A stretch of DNA of 64,000 nucleotides from positions 6,661,001 to 6,725,000 of the forward strand of contig NC_089422.1 in assembly GCF_013426205.1 (NCBI RefSeq), written 5' to 3'. Shown piece by piece: positions 24,602 through 33,535 of this stretch (position 1 is the stretch's first letter; every line of letters begins with the position of its first letter). Made by a program: the position numbers and the translations under genes. The stretch is from Metarhizium brunneum (Eukaryota > Ascomycota > Sordariomycetes > Hypocreales > Clavicipitaceae). Under the pieces are notes generated by a model. It was not told the origin of the DNA. It saw only the letters and a list, made by a program, of their open reading frames with translations, and ran no database searches.

Positions 24602-26154
24602 CTTGCTGATGCCCCGAGGAAGGCGTTGACCGGCAACGCCAAGCGTATAAGTGGTTAGGAAGGGTCAATATTGGCGTGGACAACTGCCAACACAGAGTAT
24701 CGCCAAGACGGAAACCCCCAGTACAGGGTTCGAAAAGGAAAAGCAGAGCACAACGTTGGGAGGGCACAAGAGTATAATCGAGATGCGGTACAAGGGACTG
24801 CGTACGAGGAATGAGCGGCAGATGTGCTGATTTCGTGGCGCCCGGGTACACGACTTCTGTACGCGCGACAGTCAGAATTATAAAGGCCAATGGCAAGGAG
24901 CCCTGACAGAGGGCAAGTACATTATTGCGTCATGTATCACTTTCCACGTCAATCCATGCGGGCAATATATTCTGCCACAGACTGTGTATGGGCAGTGCAA
25001 AACAGCCAAGCAAGCACCGTCGACCGTCGACATGTTTGGCGAACAATATCAAGCGCCTGACCCAGTTTTGCACCGGGGCAGTCTGACGATGAGAAACCAA
25101 TGGGATATGGTTGCCATTCGCAATTTCTGCCATCCATGTCGGCGTCGGTCGTCAAGACGAGCGGTGCGCGGGCGCTAGAAAGCCGTCCATGTCTGGTTGA
25201 TGATGATGGAGACGTGTCAGGGGACGAGGTGGATATGCGGTGTAAAACGTGTCCGTATCATGGCCACGACAGCAACGAAACCCGATGCCTTGGATGCCTT
25301 GGATGCCATGGTCGCGCGTGGGCAGCACCGTCGACGTTTGCGATGCCAAGTCGCCCAGGTTTGGCCTTTGTCACGGGGCAAGTCATGGACCGCTGCTTCA
25401 GCCGGACTGGAAAAGGCCAAGTGGATCAAAGCCCGCCTTGGTGCGCAAAAGAGGTTAGCCGTACTCTGTAAAGCTATCGAATCCAACGTGGAAGGTTGAG
25501 TTTACCTTTTCGAGCAGATTGTTACACCGTCGACGCTTCGGCTCGCGTTGCCCTGCCGCCTTCGCACGAGGACCGCCGGATGTAACCCGCGCAACGAGGG
25601 CTTTGCATGGCCACGATGGCGCAGAGCGCATTTCCCTCACGTTTGCCCCTGTTTTAAGAACAGGGGCTGGCACATCCTCGCCAAGCATCATGGCCGAAAG
25701 CATGAAAGCCGGTGGGCCATGGCACATGCCATTATGCAGCATGCAGCATACACATGGGGGAAATAGGGAATTCTCTCATAGTCTGGTACTGGTACTACTA
25801 GTACCAGTACATGCCGTATAATAGCCGAATTAAGCTTTCGGCGGCCACGTTTCTGGAAGCAAGTTTCGTCTCGAGCACCAGTAGCAGCGGCAGGCGAACC
25901 GCATGAATACCCCGGCGTGGCCTTAAATTTCCGCCTGCCGAGCAAGAAACATCTTGTCCCGTCTTATGATATTCCGGGGGGGTCATGGGGATTCCGTCGC
26001 TGCTCCCCGAAACTACAACCCGCGCCTGGTGCCTTGGTCGAAGCGAGCATCGTGTGCCCTCAGCGACACATGAACGAATGAAGCTCTGCGCTCGAGGACC
26101 GAAGCATTGATTGCACCGACAGACACGGAAAGCAAAACCCCTTCGGCGGGCAAC
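24602..26154. other. Divergent promoter region
   Basis: 1.55 kb between the reductase (minus) and the seven-helix membrane protein (plus). No gene was found. A perfect 11-bp inverted repeat with a 3-nt loop lies at 25786-25810 and is listed separately. Confidence 0.6.
25786..25810. repeat. Perfect 11-bp inverted repeat, 3-nt loop
   Basis: GTACTGGTACT is followed by the loop ACT and then the exact reverse complement AGTACCAGTAC. It is also internally repetitive (GTAC units). It lies 345 bp upstream of the membrane-protein gene at 26155. It could be a cruciform or a binding site; no known motif was recognised. Confidence 0.85.
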
Positions 26155-27505
26155 ATGAGCTATCCCGGCGCCGCTCCGCCGCCACCCGGCGCCACGGCCG
26201 ACCTCGACAACCCCCAGGACGTCTTGAGAACAGTCAACTATGTCACGCAGGCCCTGACGCTGCTTCTCACGACGGCATTTGTCCTCACTCGCCTGTACGC
26301 CAAGTCGAGAATACTCGGCGGCGGCGTCAGCATCGACGACTGTAAGTCCTGTCTTTGTGACAGTCGCGACAACACGCTGACCCTCTTGCTCTCCGGACAG
26401 ATGCAACCTACATCGCATACGTGAGTGTGAAAAGAGACCCGTCGCAAGCTCGACAACTGACACATGTAGCCAGGTGCTAATGGTCGGGTACTGCATCACC
26501 GCCGTGTTCGGTAAGTAGCCTCAACTCGCACCGACATTCGCCCCAAAGCCTAACACAACCTCCAACCTCGCAGCGTCCATGCACGGCGGCGGCCTCAACC
26601 AATGGGAAGTGCGCCGAGAAGACATCCAGCCCTTCTTCCAGGTGAAAGACTCTCAAAAAAACCACACACCCCAAATATACTGACGCCCGGCAGTCGGGCT
26701 ACGCAGCCACCCTCTTCTACGCCCCCATGGCGCTGGCCGTCAAGCTGGCCTTGCTCGTCATCATCATCCGCGTCTTCGGCGCCGTCCACAAAAAGACCCT
26801 CGTGGGCGTCTACGTCCTCATCGGCATGCTCGTCGCCTACTACGGCTCCGGCTTCTTCATCAAGCTCTTCATCTGCTGGCCCATATCCGCCTACTGGCGC
26901 GGCGAGCGGGACAAGTGCCTCAACCAGTCGGCCATCATCACGTCCGACGCCATCATCAGCGTCATCAGCGACCTGACCATCCTGCTGCTCCCCACGCCGC
27001 TCACCTGGTCCCTCCAGCTGCCGAGGAGGAAGAGGCTGCGCGTCAGCGGGATCCTGTGCGCGGGCGGCATCGCCACCGCCTTCAGCATATACCGCCTGGT
27101 GCTGATCGTTGCGGAGCGCAGGAGCGCCAACCAGACGGTTGTCTTTGTGCAGGTGATTTTGTCGGGGTACGGAGAATCCTGCCGCGTTTGTGTGTGTCTC
27201 TGCTGACTTTGTCTTGTAGCAACGCCGAGGTGGGCATCGGCCTTATTTGCGCTTGTCTGCCGGCCGTGTCGGCGCTGTATATTCAAAAGACGCGCGGGTC
27301 GTCGTACCTCAAGCAGAGCGGCTACGGGCGCACCGGGTCCAGCAACACGCCGTCGCGGAATAACGAAATCATGCTGACGAGGTCGTTTCACGTCGACACG
27401 TCGAGTGTCCATTATGAGGCGCAAAACATGGGCAATGACGAGCTGGCGCTGGTTTCTAAACACCCGCTCAGCCACAAGGGTAGTCGGTCTGATTCTGTGT
27501 ACTGA
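26155..27505 (+). CDS. Seven-helix fungal rhodopsin-fold integral membrane protein
   Basis: Six exons: join(26155..26341, 26401..26420, 26474..26510, 26574..26641, 26694..27166, 27220..27505), 356 aa. All five introns have canonical ends and join in phase; exon 2 is only 20 bp and exon 3 only 37 bp. Hydrophobic helices cover V-N-Y-V-T-Q-A-L-T-L-L, A-T-Y-I-A-Y-V-L-M-V-G-Y, L-F-Y-A-P-M-A-L-A-V-K-L, V-L-I-G-M-L-V-A-Y-Y-G, I-I-S-V-I-S-D-L-T-I-L-L-L-P, I-L-C-A-G-G-I-A-T-A-F, and I-G-L-I-C-A-C-L-P. The D-L-T-I-L-L-L-P-T-P and I-C-A-C-L-P motifs are typical of the large fungal family of rhodopsin-like plasma-membrane proteins (the Pth11-like/SAT-like superfamily). The ligand is unknown. The cytosolic tail is Ser-rich. 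Confidence 0.9.
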
Positions 27506-28029
27506 TTCCCCGGGTGGGAGTGCGCAATCGTGCTCTGCGTAAAACTGTGCTGGCTGATGTAGGGAGATGGGGGTGAATATATGCAACGGCCGCAGGTTTG
27601 GCGGATGCGTCATGTCTGCAGACTAGATGTTGTGATGATAATATTAGTATTCAATAGTATGGCACCAACTGTACCGGTGGTGATTTACCTGGCGATGCTG
27701 GTGTCTCGCTTTGCGTGTGTTTGCGCGCGCCTAGAGCTGCGAGTATTTCCGCAGGACGTTTGACCCAGGATACTGGTTGCAGTCTCGGATCACTCTGAGA
27801 CGGGGCAGACACATGTACGGCATGTCCATCATGTTGATGGATGACAATAGCCCCGAGTCGTCGACATTGGCTGCACATCAGAATGATAATAGATGGCGTA
27901 ATCTTGAAATTGTACTCCAAAGCTGATCCAAAGGGACCCGTGAGCCAGCTGGCCGTCGAATGCCGTCCGACATCCAGTTGCACTAGGTCTATATGTAACA
28001 ATAGACCAACAACCGCCAACATAACACAA
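27506..28029. other. Intergenic before tRNA
   Basis: About 520 bp between the membrane-protein gene and the tRNA. The 3' UTR of the former is expected. No gene was recognised. Confidence 0.6.
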
Positions 28030-28123
28030 GGCCGTGTAGCTCAATGGCAGAGCGTCTGACTACGATCATCATTATTCAATATCTGTAATCAGAAGGTCGC
28101 AGGTTCGACCCCTGTCTCGGTCA
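28030..28123 (+). tRNA. tRNA-Arg(ACG) with a 22-nt intron
   Basis: The cloverleaf folds by eye. The acceptor stem GGCCGTG pairs with CTCGGTC (one T:T mismatch, one G:T) with discriminator A. The D arm is GCTC/GAGC, the anticodon stem TCTGA/TCAGA with CT-ACG-A in the loop, and the T arm GCAGG-TTCGACC-CCTGT. About 22 nt between position 37 and the 3' half of the anticodon stem form the intron, in the canonical tRNA intron place. The A box (TAGCTCAATGGC) and B box (GGTTCGACCCC) are both present. Anticodon ACG reads CGN Arg codons after A-to-I change. The loop sequence resembles other fungal tRNA-Arg(ACG). Confidence 0.93.
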
Positions 28124-28130
28124 TTTTTTT
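28124..28130 (+). terminator. RNA polymerase III T-run terminator
   Basis: Seven T residues directly follow the discriminator base of the tRNA. A further T-rich run follows within 20 bp. Confidence 0.85.
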
Positions 28131-28711
28131 GGGCTTTTTTTCTTTTTGCCTAGCTTGTGTAACTTTTCGCGGAGTCAGCAAAGCAGTATACAGGACGTAG
28201 TGCTATCCTGTCATTATATAAGCGTAGTCTTTTTCATTTCGTCGGGGTGATTCCGCGAATCGGGGTTAATTTTAAATCTTTGTCTGCAAGGTCCTGCACA
28301 GGCGCCAAATTCGGATCGTCCCACAATTCGCCTCGGATTTCTCACCGCGAAAGGCGCAACCTTAACCTGAATATGGCAATTACTACAGGCAGCTTTATAC
28401 TCGTGTTTTCTAGGCATTTACGAGGTTCTTTATAAATAAAGACCCTGATGCCAGCAATCACCCATACCCTTTACTGCCATATTTTGCTACATTCAAGAAT
28501 TGCAGCGCCTCTAAATCTTGTAGTTTGATGTATTTGATAGTAATTGATTTTGACTACTAGCTTACAACATGTCAGGTTTCTTTGAAATAAGCATTCTGTT
28601 CTCGACGCCCTTCAGTACTACAGCCCGAATTCAAAGGAGCGAGTTGAGGGAAGAGAAGCCAAGAGCCGATTGTGTGATTGTACGCTGTACGTTTTACGCG
28701 TTCAGTCTTGG
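28131..28711. other. AT-rich intergenic, no gene
   Basis: About 580 bp of AT-rich sequence between the tRNA and the solo LTR. Nothing coding was recognised. Its last five bases (CTTGG, 28707-28711) are the left target-site copy of the LTR. Confidence 0.6.
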
Positions 28712-28963
28712 TGTTACACGGAAAAGGCCCAACAGTTCGTGAGGCCCAACAAAGGGGCCTCGCCGATACAGGACTTGTTAGTTATACAGCTGGAACACGT
28801 GCCCGGGCAAGGACCATAGGCCCAGGCGTTCCTTTCATGTATATAAGGCGGTCACCCTTCTCTTCCTCTCTCGTAGCAACTCAGGACCTTTGATATCCTA
28901 CGAGATTATTATTGAATTGAGCCCTTTATCGCTTCAAGCCTTCATAATTGAACCCTTGTCACA
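28712..28963 (+). mobile_element. Solo LTR of a retrotransposon with 5-bp target duplication
   Basis: The 252-bp segment starts TGTTAC and ends GTCACA (TG...CA termini, imperfect inverted). It is flanked on both sides by CTTGG (28707-28711 and 28964-28968), the 5-bp target duplication expected of LTR integration. A TATA box (TATATAAGG, about 28840) followed by a pyrimidine-rich tract fits the U3/R layout. No internal gag-pol sequence or second LTR is present, so this is a solo LTR left by LTR-LTR recombination. Its length suits a Copia- or Gypsy-type element; the superfamily cannot be told. The intact target copies suggest a fairly recent event. Its proximity to a tRNA gene (about 590 bp) is typical of some LTR elements. 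Confidence 0.82.
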
Positions 28964-29341
28964 CTTGGTCTTGGGTTTCGGTTGTTCGTATTGCTGTCAT
29001 TGGATGACTATCATATATTCTGATACGTGCTTCAACTCTCAACTACTTTCACACCATGAAAAGCGTGATTTTCTTCTTTTGCCATTCTCAGGGCTCCCCG
29101 CTGGCCATCCTGACACACGCTCAGCACTTGTAACATAAACACTAACATATTACCACAGCCTGTAACAGGATCGAGATGTGCATACTCAAGTCTTGCAGAG
29201 ACCACGAGAGTAAAGCTGGGAACAGCCTGCCAATTTGTAAACATCACTCCCCATCATATCCGTCTAATCACTTTTTCCAAATCACTTTGCAACTTCATCA
29301 CATCTATAACCCCCATCACAATAGCAACCCCCAAACCATGC
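28964..29341. other. Intergenic, no gene
   Basis: 378 bp between the solo LTR and the 3' end of the GH76 gene. No gene or repeat was recognised beyond the right target-site copy at 28964-28968. Confidence 0.6.
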
Positions 29342-30841
29342 TCAGAGATCTTCATCCCACAGCATAAACGCAGACCCCCCAATGCCAATGCCCACCAAAA
29401 TAATAGTAATAATCGCAGCACCAGCCCTGTCACCCGCAGTGATTGCCTTGGGAAGCGGTAAATGGCTATCATCCGATTCCCCCCCAGCAGCCGGATTCCC
29501 CCTCGACGTGCCGCCGGTATCATGCGTCACCGCAGCACCCACCCCATCGACAAGAGTATACATGACGGCATCCAGCGCGCACATCTGCTGCCCAACACCA
29601 ACCAGTCCGTCAAACTTGCCTCCATCCGTCCACGCGAACCCGCACGCCGTCCCCGGAACGCCCCTAAACGACGCATCCGACCCAGAGCACGCCCGCGCCG
29701 CCGCTTCCGCAGTCTTCCTCATAACGGGGTATACAGCCTCATACGTATGAGGGGCCATCTTGATCGTCGCCGCCAGCCAGCGTATATAGTACCCCTTGAA
29801 CGAGAGACCATTATAGTCGCACCCCCTGACCGGCTCACACGCCGGCTCGAAGATGACGCCGTCCCTGGCAAATTCCCCCAGCGAGTGCCTGACAAGCCCG
29901 TCGGTCCGGGCTTTCCACACCTCGCCCCCCGTCAAGTTGTACATGACGGCGGCGCCGTGCAGGAAGATGCCCGCATTGTACGACCACTGCGTGTCGGTGC
30001 GGTTGACGCACGTCCCGCCGCCGCCGTGGTCGACGTGTATGCCGTCCAGCACGGCGAATTCCTTCGTGATGAGGCCCGCCTTTTGCTCCCACTCGAATAT
30101 GGCCGTCGCCCAGTCGGCGTAGGTGCTGTTCCCCGTGTACCGCGCCAGCCGGGCGGCAATGTTGAAGAAGCACCCGTTTGAAATGGAGTTTTTGTAATTG
30201 TACCCCGCGTTGAAGGTGAATACCTGCCAGCGCAGGCCGCCGCCGCAGTTATCCTCGTCCCAGCGCGAGACGTAGTGGTTGAAGACGGCTTGCGTCAGCT
30301 CGAGCCAGCCGGGCTTGTCGGGCGGCGGGTCGGGATACTTGTTCTCGGCGGCGCTCATGGACGCCATGGCCCAGAAGCCCTGGTCGTCGTTGCCCTCGGT
30401 CCGCGTTTGGTTGATGGGCATGAAGTCGCGCGTTGGGCTGGCCTGGTGGATCATGGCCTGGCTCGTCGCCGCGTTGTAGGATGCGTCGCCCGTCATGTAC
30501 CAGTAGTCGATCATGGTTCCGAACATGGCTCCCGCCTCCCACCCTGGGGACTGGTTAATTTTGCCCAGAGAGATGGTGATGATGGGGAGACTTGCAGTAG
30601 TAGGGGGAGGGGAGGTTCCCGGGTGTATCTCCCGTGTTGTTTCCGGTGTAGTACTTCATCAGGCCGTAGGCGATTGTGCTCGCGGCCGATTTGACCGATG
30701 CTGTTGGTTTGTGGTTAGGAAATCGTAGCCAAGACTGGCTGCTGCTTGGCGAGACGTACCATCGTCGCCTGGTGTTATGGAAAGACTTGTGGTTTCGGCG
30801 CACAGCAGAGCAAAAAGCAGACTTGTCACTGGTTTTTTCAT
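29342..30841 (-). CDS. GH76 cell-wall alpha-1,6-mannanase-like protein (Dfg5/Dcw1 family)
   Basis: The model is complement(join(29342..30543, 30596..30700, 30760..30841)), about 462 aa. Dfg5/Dcw1 proteins act at the plasma membrane and wall, thought to transfer GPI-anchored proteins to wall glucan. A signal peptide ([13 protein letters not shown]) starts the protein. The GH76 catalytic Asp-Asp pair is in [10 protein letters not shown], and other family motifs include P-Y-Y-W-W-E-A-G-A and G-L-R-W-Q-V. The C-terminus ends in a hydrophobic stretch fitting a GPI signal, though it runs on to W-D-E-D-L. Intron 1 has a GTACGT donor. Intron 2 (30544..30595) has a GCAAGT donor, a GC-AG intron, required to give the conserved Y-Y-W-W-E. 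An in-frame ATG at 30880 would add 13 residues before the signal peptide. Confidence 0.93.
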
Positions 30842-32716
30842 TGCAGAATCTGATAATGTGGTTGTCTTTTGGAGTTTCAATCAACCATGGCGTGATAGTA
30901 TAAACAGAGATATCGACACTTGACACTTTAGAAATGCTCAAGATGGAAGGATCGTGTCGTCTGAAGATGTAGCCATGTAAGTGGGGGACCTCAGTCCATT
31001 CATGACAATGTCAGGGATTTGGCAGCTATAAACAGCCTGCAAGGGACTTTAGAGGGTCATTTCAGGATAGCAATGCCTCTCTTGTTACAGGTTGCACTGC
31101 CACCAAAACGGGAACGGGAACCACATGCGCAGTTTTTTCAAGACATCATACCCACCTTGCAACCCTTTCCAACGGGCCGTCACGATGGTTATTGGGCTGG
31201 TGTTACCATAAACCCACAGCCGAAGATCCCCAGTGCTCGGCCTAATCGTCAGCGTGTCTTGTTGGCTCTTGACACGGGATGAAATTAGAATCCTGCGGTG
31301 AGATGTCTTCAACGCCCGTCTAGTGGCTGAGCCGGGAACTGAACCGCCAATGTTCGGCCCCAAGGATGAGTGAGCGGAATGTATTATCTGCAATCTCGTT
31401 TTCATACGCGGGGCCATTAGATGTTCCCATTGGCCTGCTGGAGGCAAACATCTGTCAAACACGGCTCCGAACGAGCATCAGGGGAGTTGATGGCCAGGGG
31501 TCCTTGCACCACCTTCTGACAGGATCTAATCTAACTGACGGAATGTATCTGGCACGCCATTTTGTCCTAACTATTGGATGAGGGATACAGATGTGGATTT
31601 TACTTGGTCCGATGGTGGCCTTTGCATCACTAGGACAGACAACTATGTATGATTGACCGTAGGGCAATGCAGCTCTGTTGATAAAACAAACCGTCTCGGC
31701 GTAGTTTCTACATCTTATAATAAGAAGGGCTCTAAGTTTTTCAAATCCTGTCAAGTAGCATGGTTGTTCATAGAAGAAAAGGGACGCATATAACTAAGGA
31801 AGCACTTGTGAATGATACTGTGACGGCAACAATTTAGGTTCAAAGGGAACGCAGAGTGCAACTTACCCAGACGCCGAGCCTACTTCCACGGCGAAATAAC
31901 TATGGTCGCCTTCATTCGATATGCAATATCCATGGCCCGGTCACCGCTAATCGACCTCCACCGTCTTATTATAATACCCGGCCAGCGTTAAAATTGCTCA
32001 TCGAAACGGCAGCCATATTTGGTAGCTAGCAAAATTTGCCCTGTACGCAAACATCCATTGAGAACCAACTACCAACTCTGTAATTAATATGGTACCCGCC
32101 TGTTAAGGGCATAATTGGTGGAGGCTTAAACCAAGTATCGGCGAGGTCATTGACAATATTGGTCGGGTATGGGTCAGCCCCTTTTGGTATCCAACGGACA
32201 CATGTCGGAGTCACTTTAAATTCCTTATTAATCAACTTGACTACTACACCGTAGAATACCCCCAGTACCTAGCTTATAGTTATGCCCTCTTGGCCGTGAC
32301 AGCTACTATCCAAACCCAAACGAATTGCTCAACCGACAAGATTTAGGGCAGGACAGAAGCATAATGCCACAAGAACAGCATTCGTTCATGTCTATGCCAC
32401 TAGACCGACACTCATATATTCCACTGAAAACAAGTCATTGATGAACAAGAATATATTGCCGGTTTACACTGTTGTTTGCAGAATCCAAATAAACAGCCTT
32501 GGACAATATTTTAAAATTGGGCAACAGTTTAATTAGAGCCTGAGAAGGTACATCTAAATTAAAAACATGTGCCGCGCATATTTACAATCCGCATGTAGTG
32601 CGAATTTGTCCAACAAACAAGGTCAATACCGCCAAATACATAATGGAAGAAAAGTACAAGTCTCCAAAAAAGCTTCCAAGTCTCGATATAAACAAACTGT
32701 AATCGAAGCACTTGAC
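30842..32716. other. Gene-poor AT-rich stretch
   Basis: 1.9 kb between the GH76 start and the GH24 3' end. The proximal part is the GH76 promoter. A 69-codon minus-strand frame at 32026-32235 (balanced composition, P-P-P-I-M-P-L-T-G-G-Y) is the only piece that looks possibly coding; no exons could be attached to it. Other frames are short and overlapping. Confidence 0.45.
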
Positions 32717-33535
32717 CTACTGGCATTGAGGGAAAGCACTCCTAGAGGAAGCAATCTTGAAAAGCCCGACCTCGTCCGCGCGACGCTTAACAAGGCCAGG
32801 CAGGACCCTGCCACCACCCATCTTCCACTTGGGCAGTTCCTCAGAGGCAACAGTGTTGGCATTCTCGCCACGGTTAAGCCGCTTGACGAGACTCGAGGAC
32901 TGGGCAGCGCCGCAGCCGACATTGAACACCCAGGAGGTCAGGGCAGCCCACTGGTTCTCATTGAGCTTGACTTTGCCGGCGTCGAGGGCCCTGCCCAAGC
33001 ACTTGGTGTAGCTGGGCAGGTCGTCGTTGAGAAGCTGGAGAGCCGTGGCCTTTGTCAGCGGGAACGTGTACTTGACCTCGGCGCAGCCCTTCTTCTGGCA
33101 CAGATGGCCGTAGCCGACGGTGGGCAGGCCGATGGGGTCGGGCTTGGGTCGGTCGACGAAGCCCTCCCAGCGGGTGATGAGGTCGGTGCCGGCCTTGTTG
33201 AGCGTCTTGCAGAAACCGCCGGACGGGGGAGGGTTGGAGCCGCCGCCGCCGCCGCCGCCGCATTTGCCCGTGACGTAGCCAGAGGAGCCGGTCTTGATGT
33301 AGTAATCGGCGACGTAGCAGCCGTCCTGGGTCTTGTCCCAGATGGAGTTGCCGTTGATAGAGGGCCCCTCGGTTTGGCAGGATATCTTGACGTCGTCGGT
33401 CTTTTTGTACGTCTTTTTGACGGCGGAGCTGGTGTTGGGCTCGGCTCGGCAGTTGAGAGAGTCGGCGGTGACTGGGAAGGCTGTGACCATGGTGGCGGTC
33501 ATGGCTAGCATGTTGGCAACAACAAGGACCTTCAT
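32717..33535 (-). CDS. Secreted phage-type GH24 lysozyme with SH3-like domain
   Basis: A single exon encodes about 272 aa from the Met at 33535. This start gives a good signal peptide; an in-frame codon at 33562 would put nine polar/aromatic residues before it. Residues about 20-85 resemble a bacterial-type SH3 domain (L-N-C-R-A-E-P-N-T-S-S then T-Y-K-K-T-D). A glycine linker of seven Gly encoded by CCG-type repeats follows. The C-terminal 160 residues are a T4-lysozyme-like GH24 domain. The catalytic spacing E-x8-D-x5-T is exact: Glu in R-W-E-G-F, then Asp and Thr in D-P-I-G-L-P-T-V-G-Y-G-H. Such enzymes cleave peptidoglycan. A secreted antibacterial role is likely. The SH3-plus-GH24 layout is bacterial/phage in style, so ancient transfer is plausible. 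It is intronless and intact. Confidence 0.93.
   Translation of the reverse strand: MKVLVVANMLAMTATMVTAFPVTADSLNCRAEPNTSSAVKKTYKKTDDVKISCQTEGPSINGNSIWDKTQDGCYVADYYIKTGSSGYVTGKCGGGGGGGSNPPPSGGFCKTLNKAGTDLITRWEGFVDRPKPDPIGLPTVGYGHLCQKKGCAEVKYTFPLTKATALQLLNDDLPSYTKCLGRALDAGKVKLNENQWAALTSWVFNVGCGAAQSSSLVKRLNRGENANTVASEELPKWKMGGGRVLPGLVKRRADEVGLFKIASSRSAFPQCQ

Noticed and set aside
23303..27505. Idea of a secondary-metabolite cluster around the Old Yellow Enzyme
   Set aside because: No synthase, P450, methyltransferase or prenyltransferase is nearby; a rhodopsin-fold protein is not cluster evidence.
29136..29167. Alternative right ends (GTAACA) for the LTR at 29135 or 29167
   Set aside because: They match the TGTTAC terminus better but are not flanked by a copy of CTTGG; the end at 28963 has the exact target duplication.
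29462..30181. Plus-strand 239-codon frame
   Set aside because: Antisense to the GH76 gene, Arg/Pro-rich, no domain.
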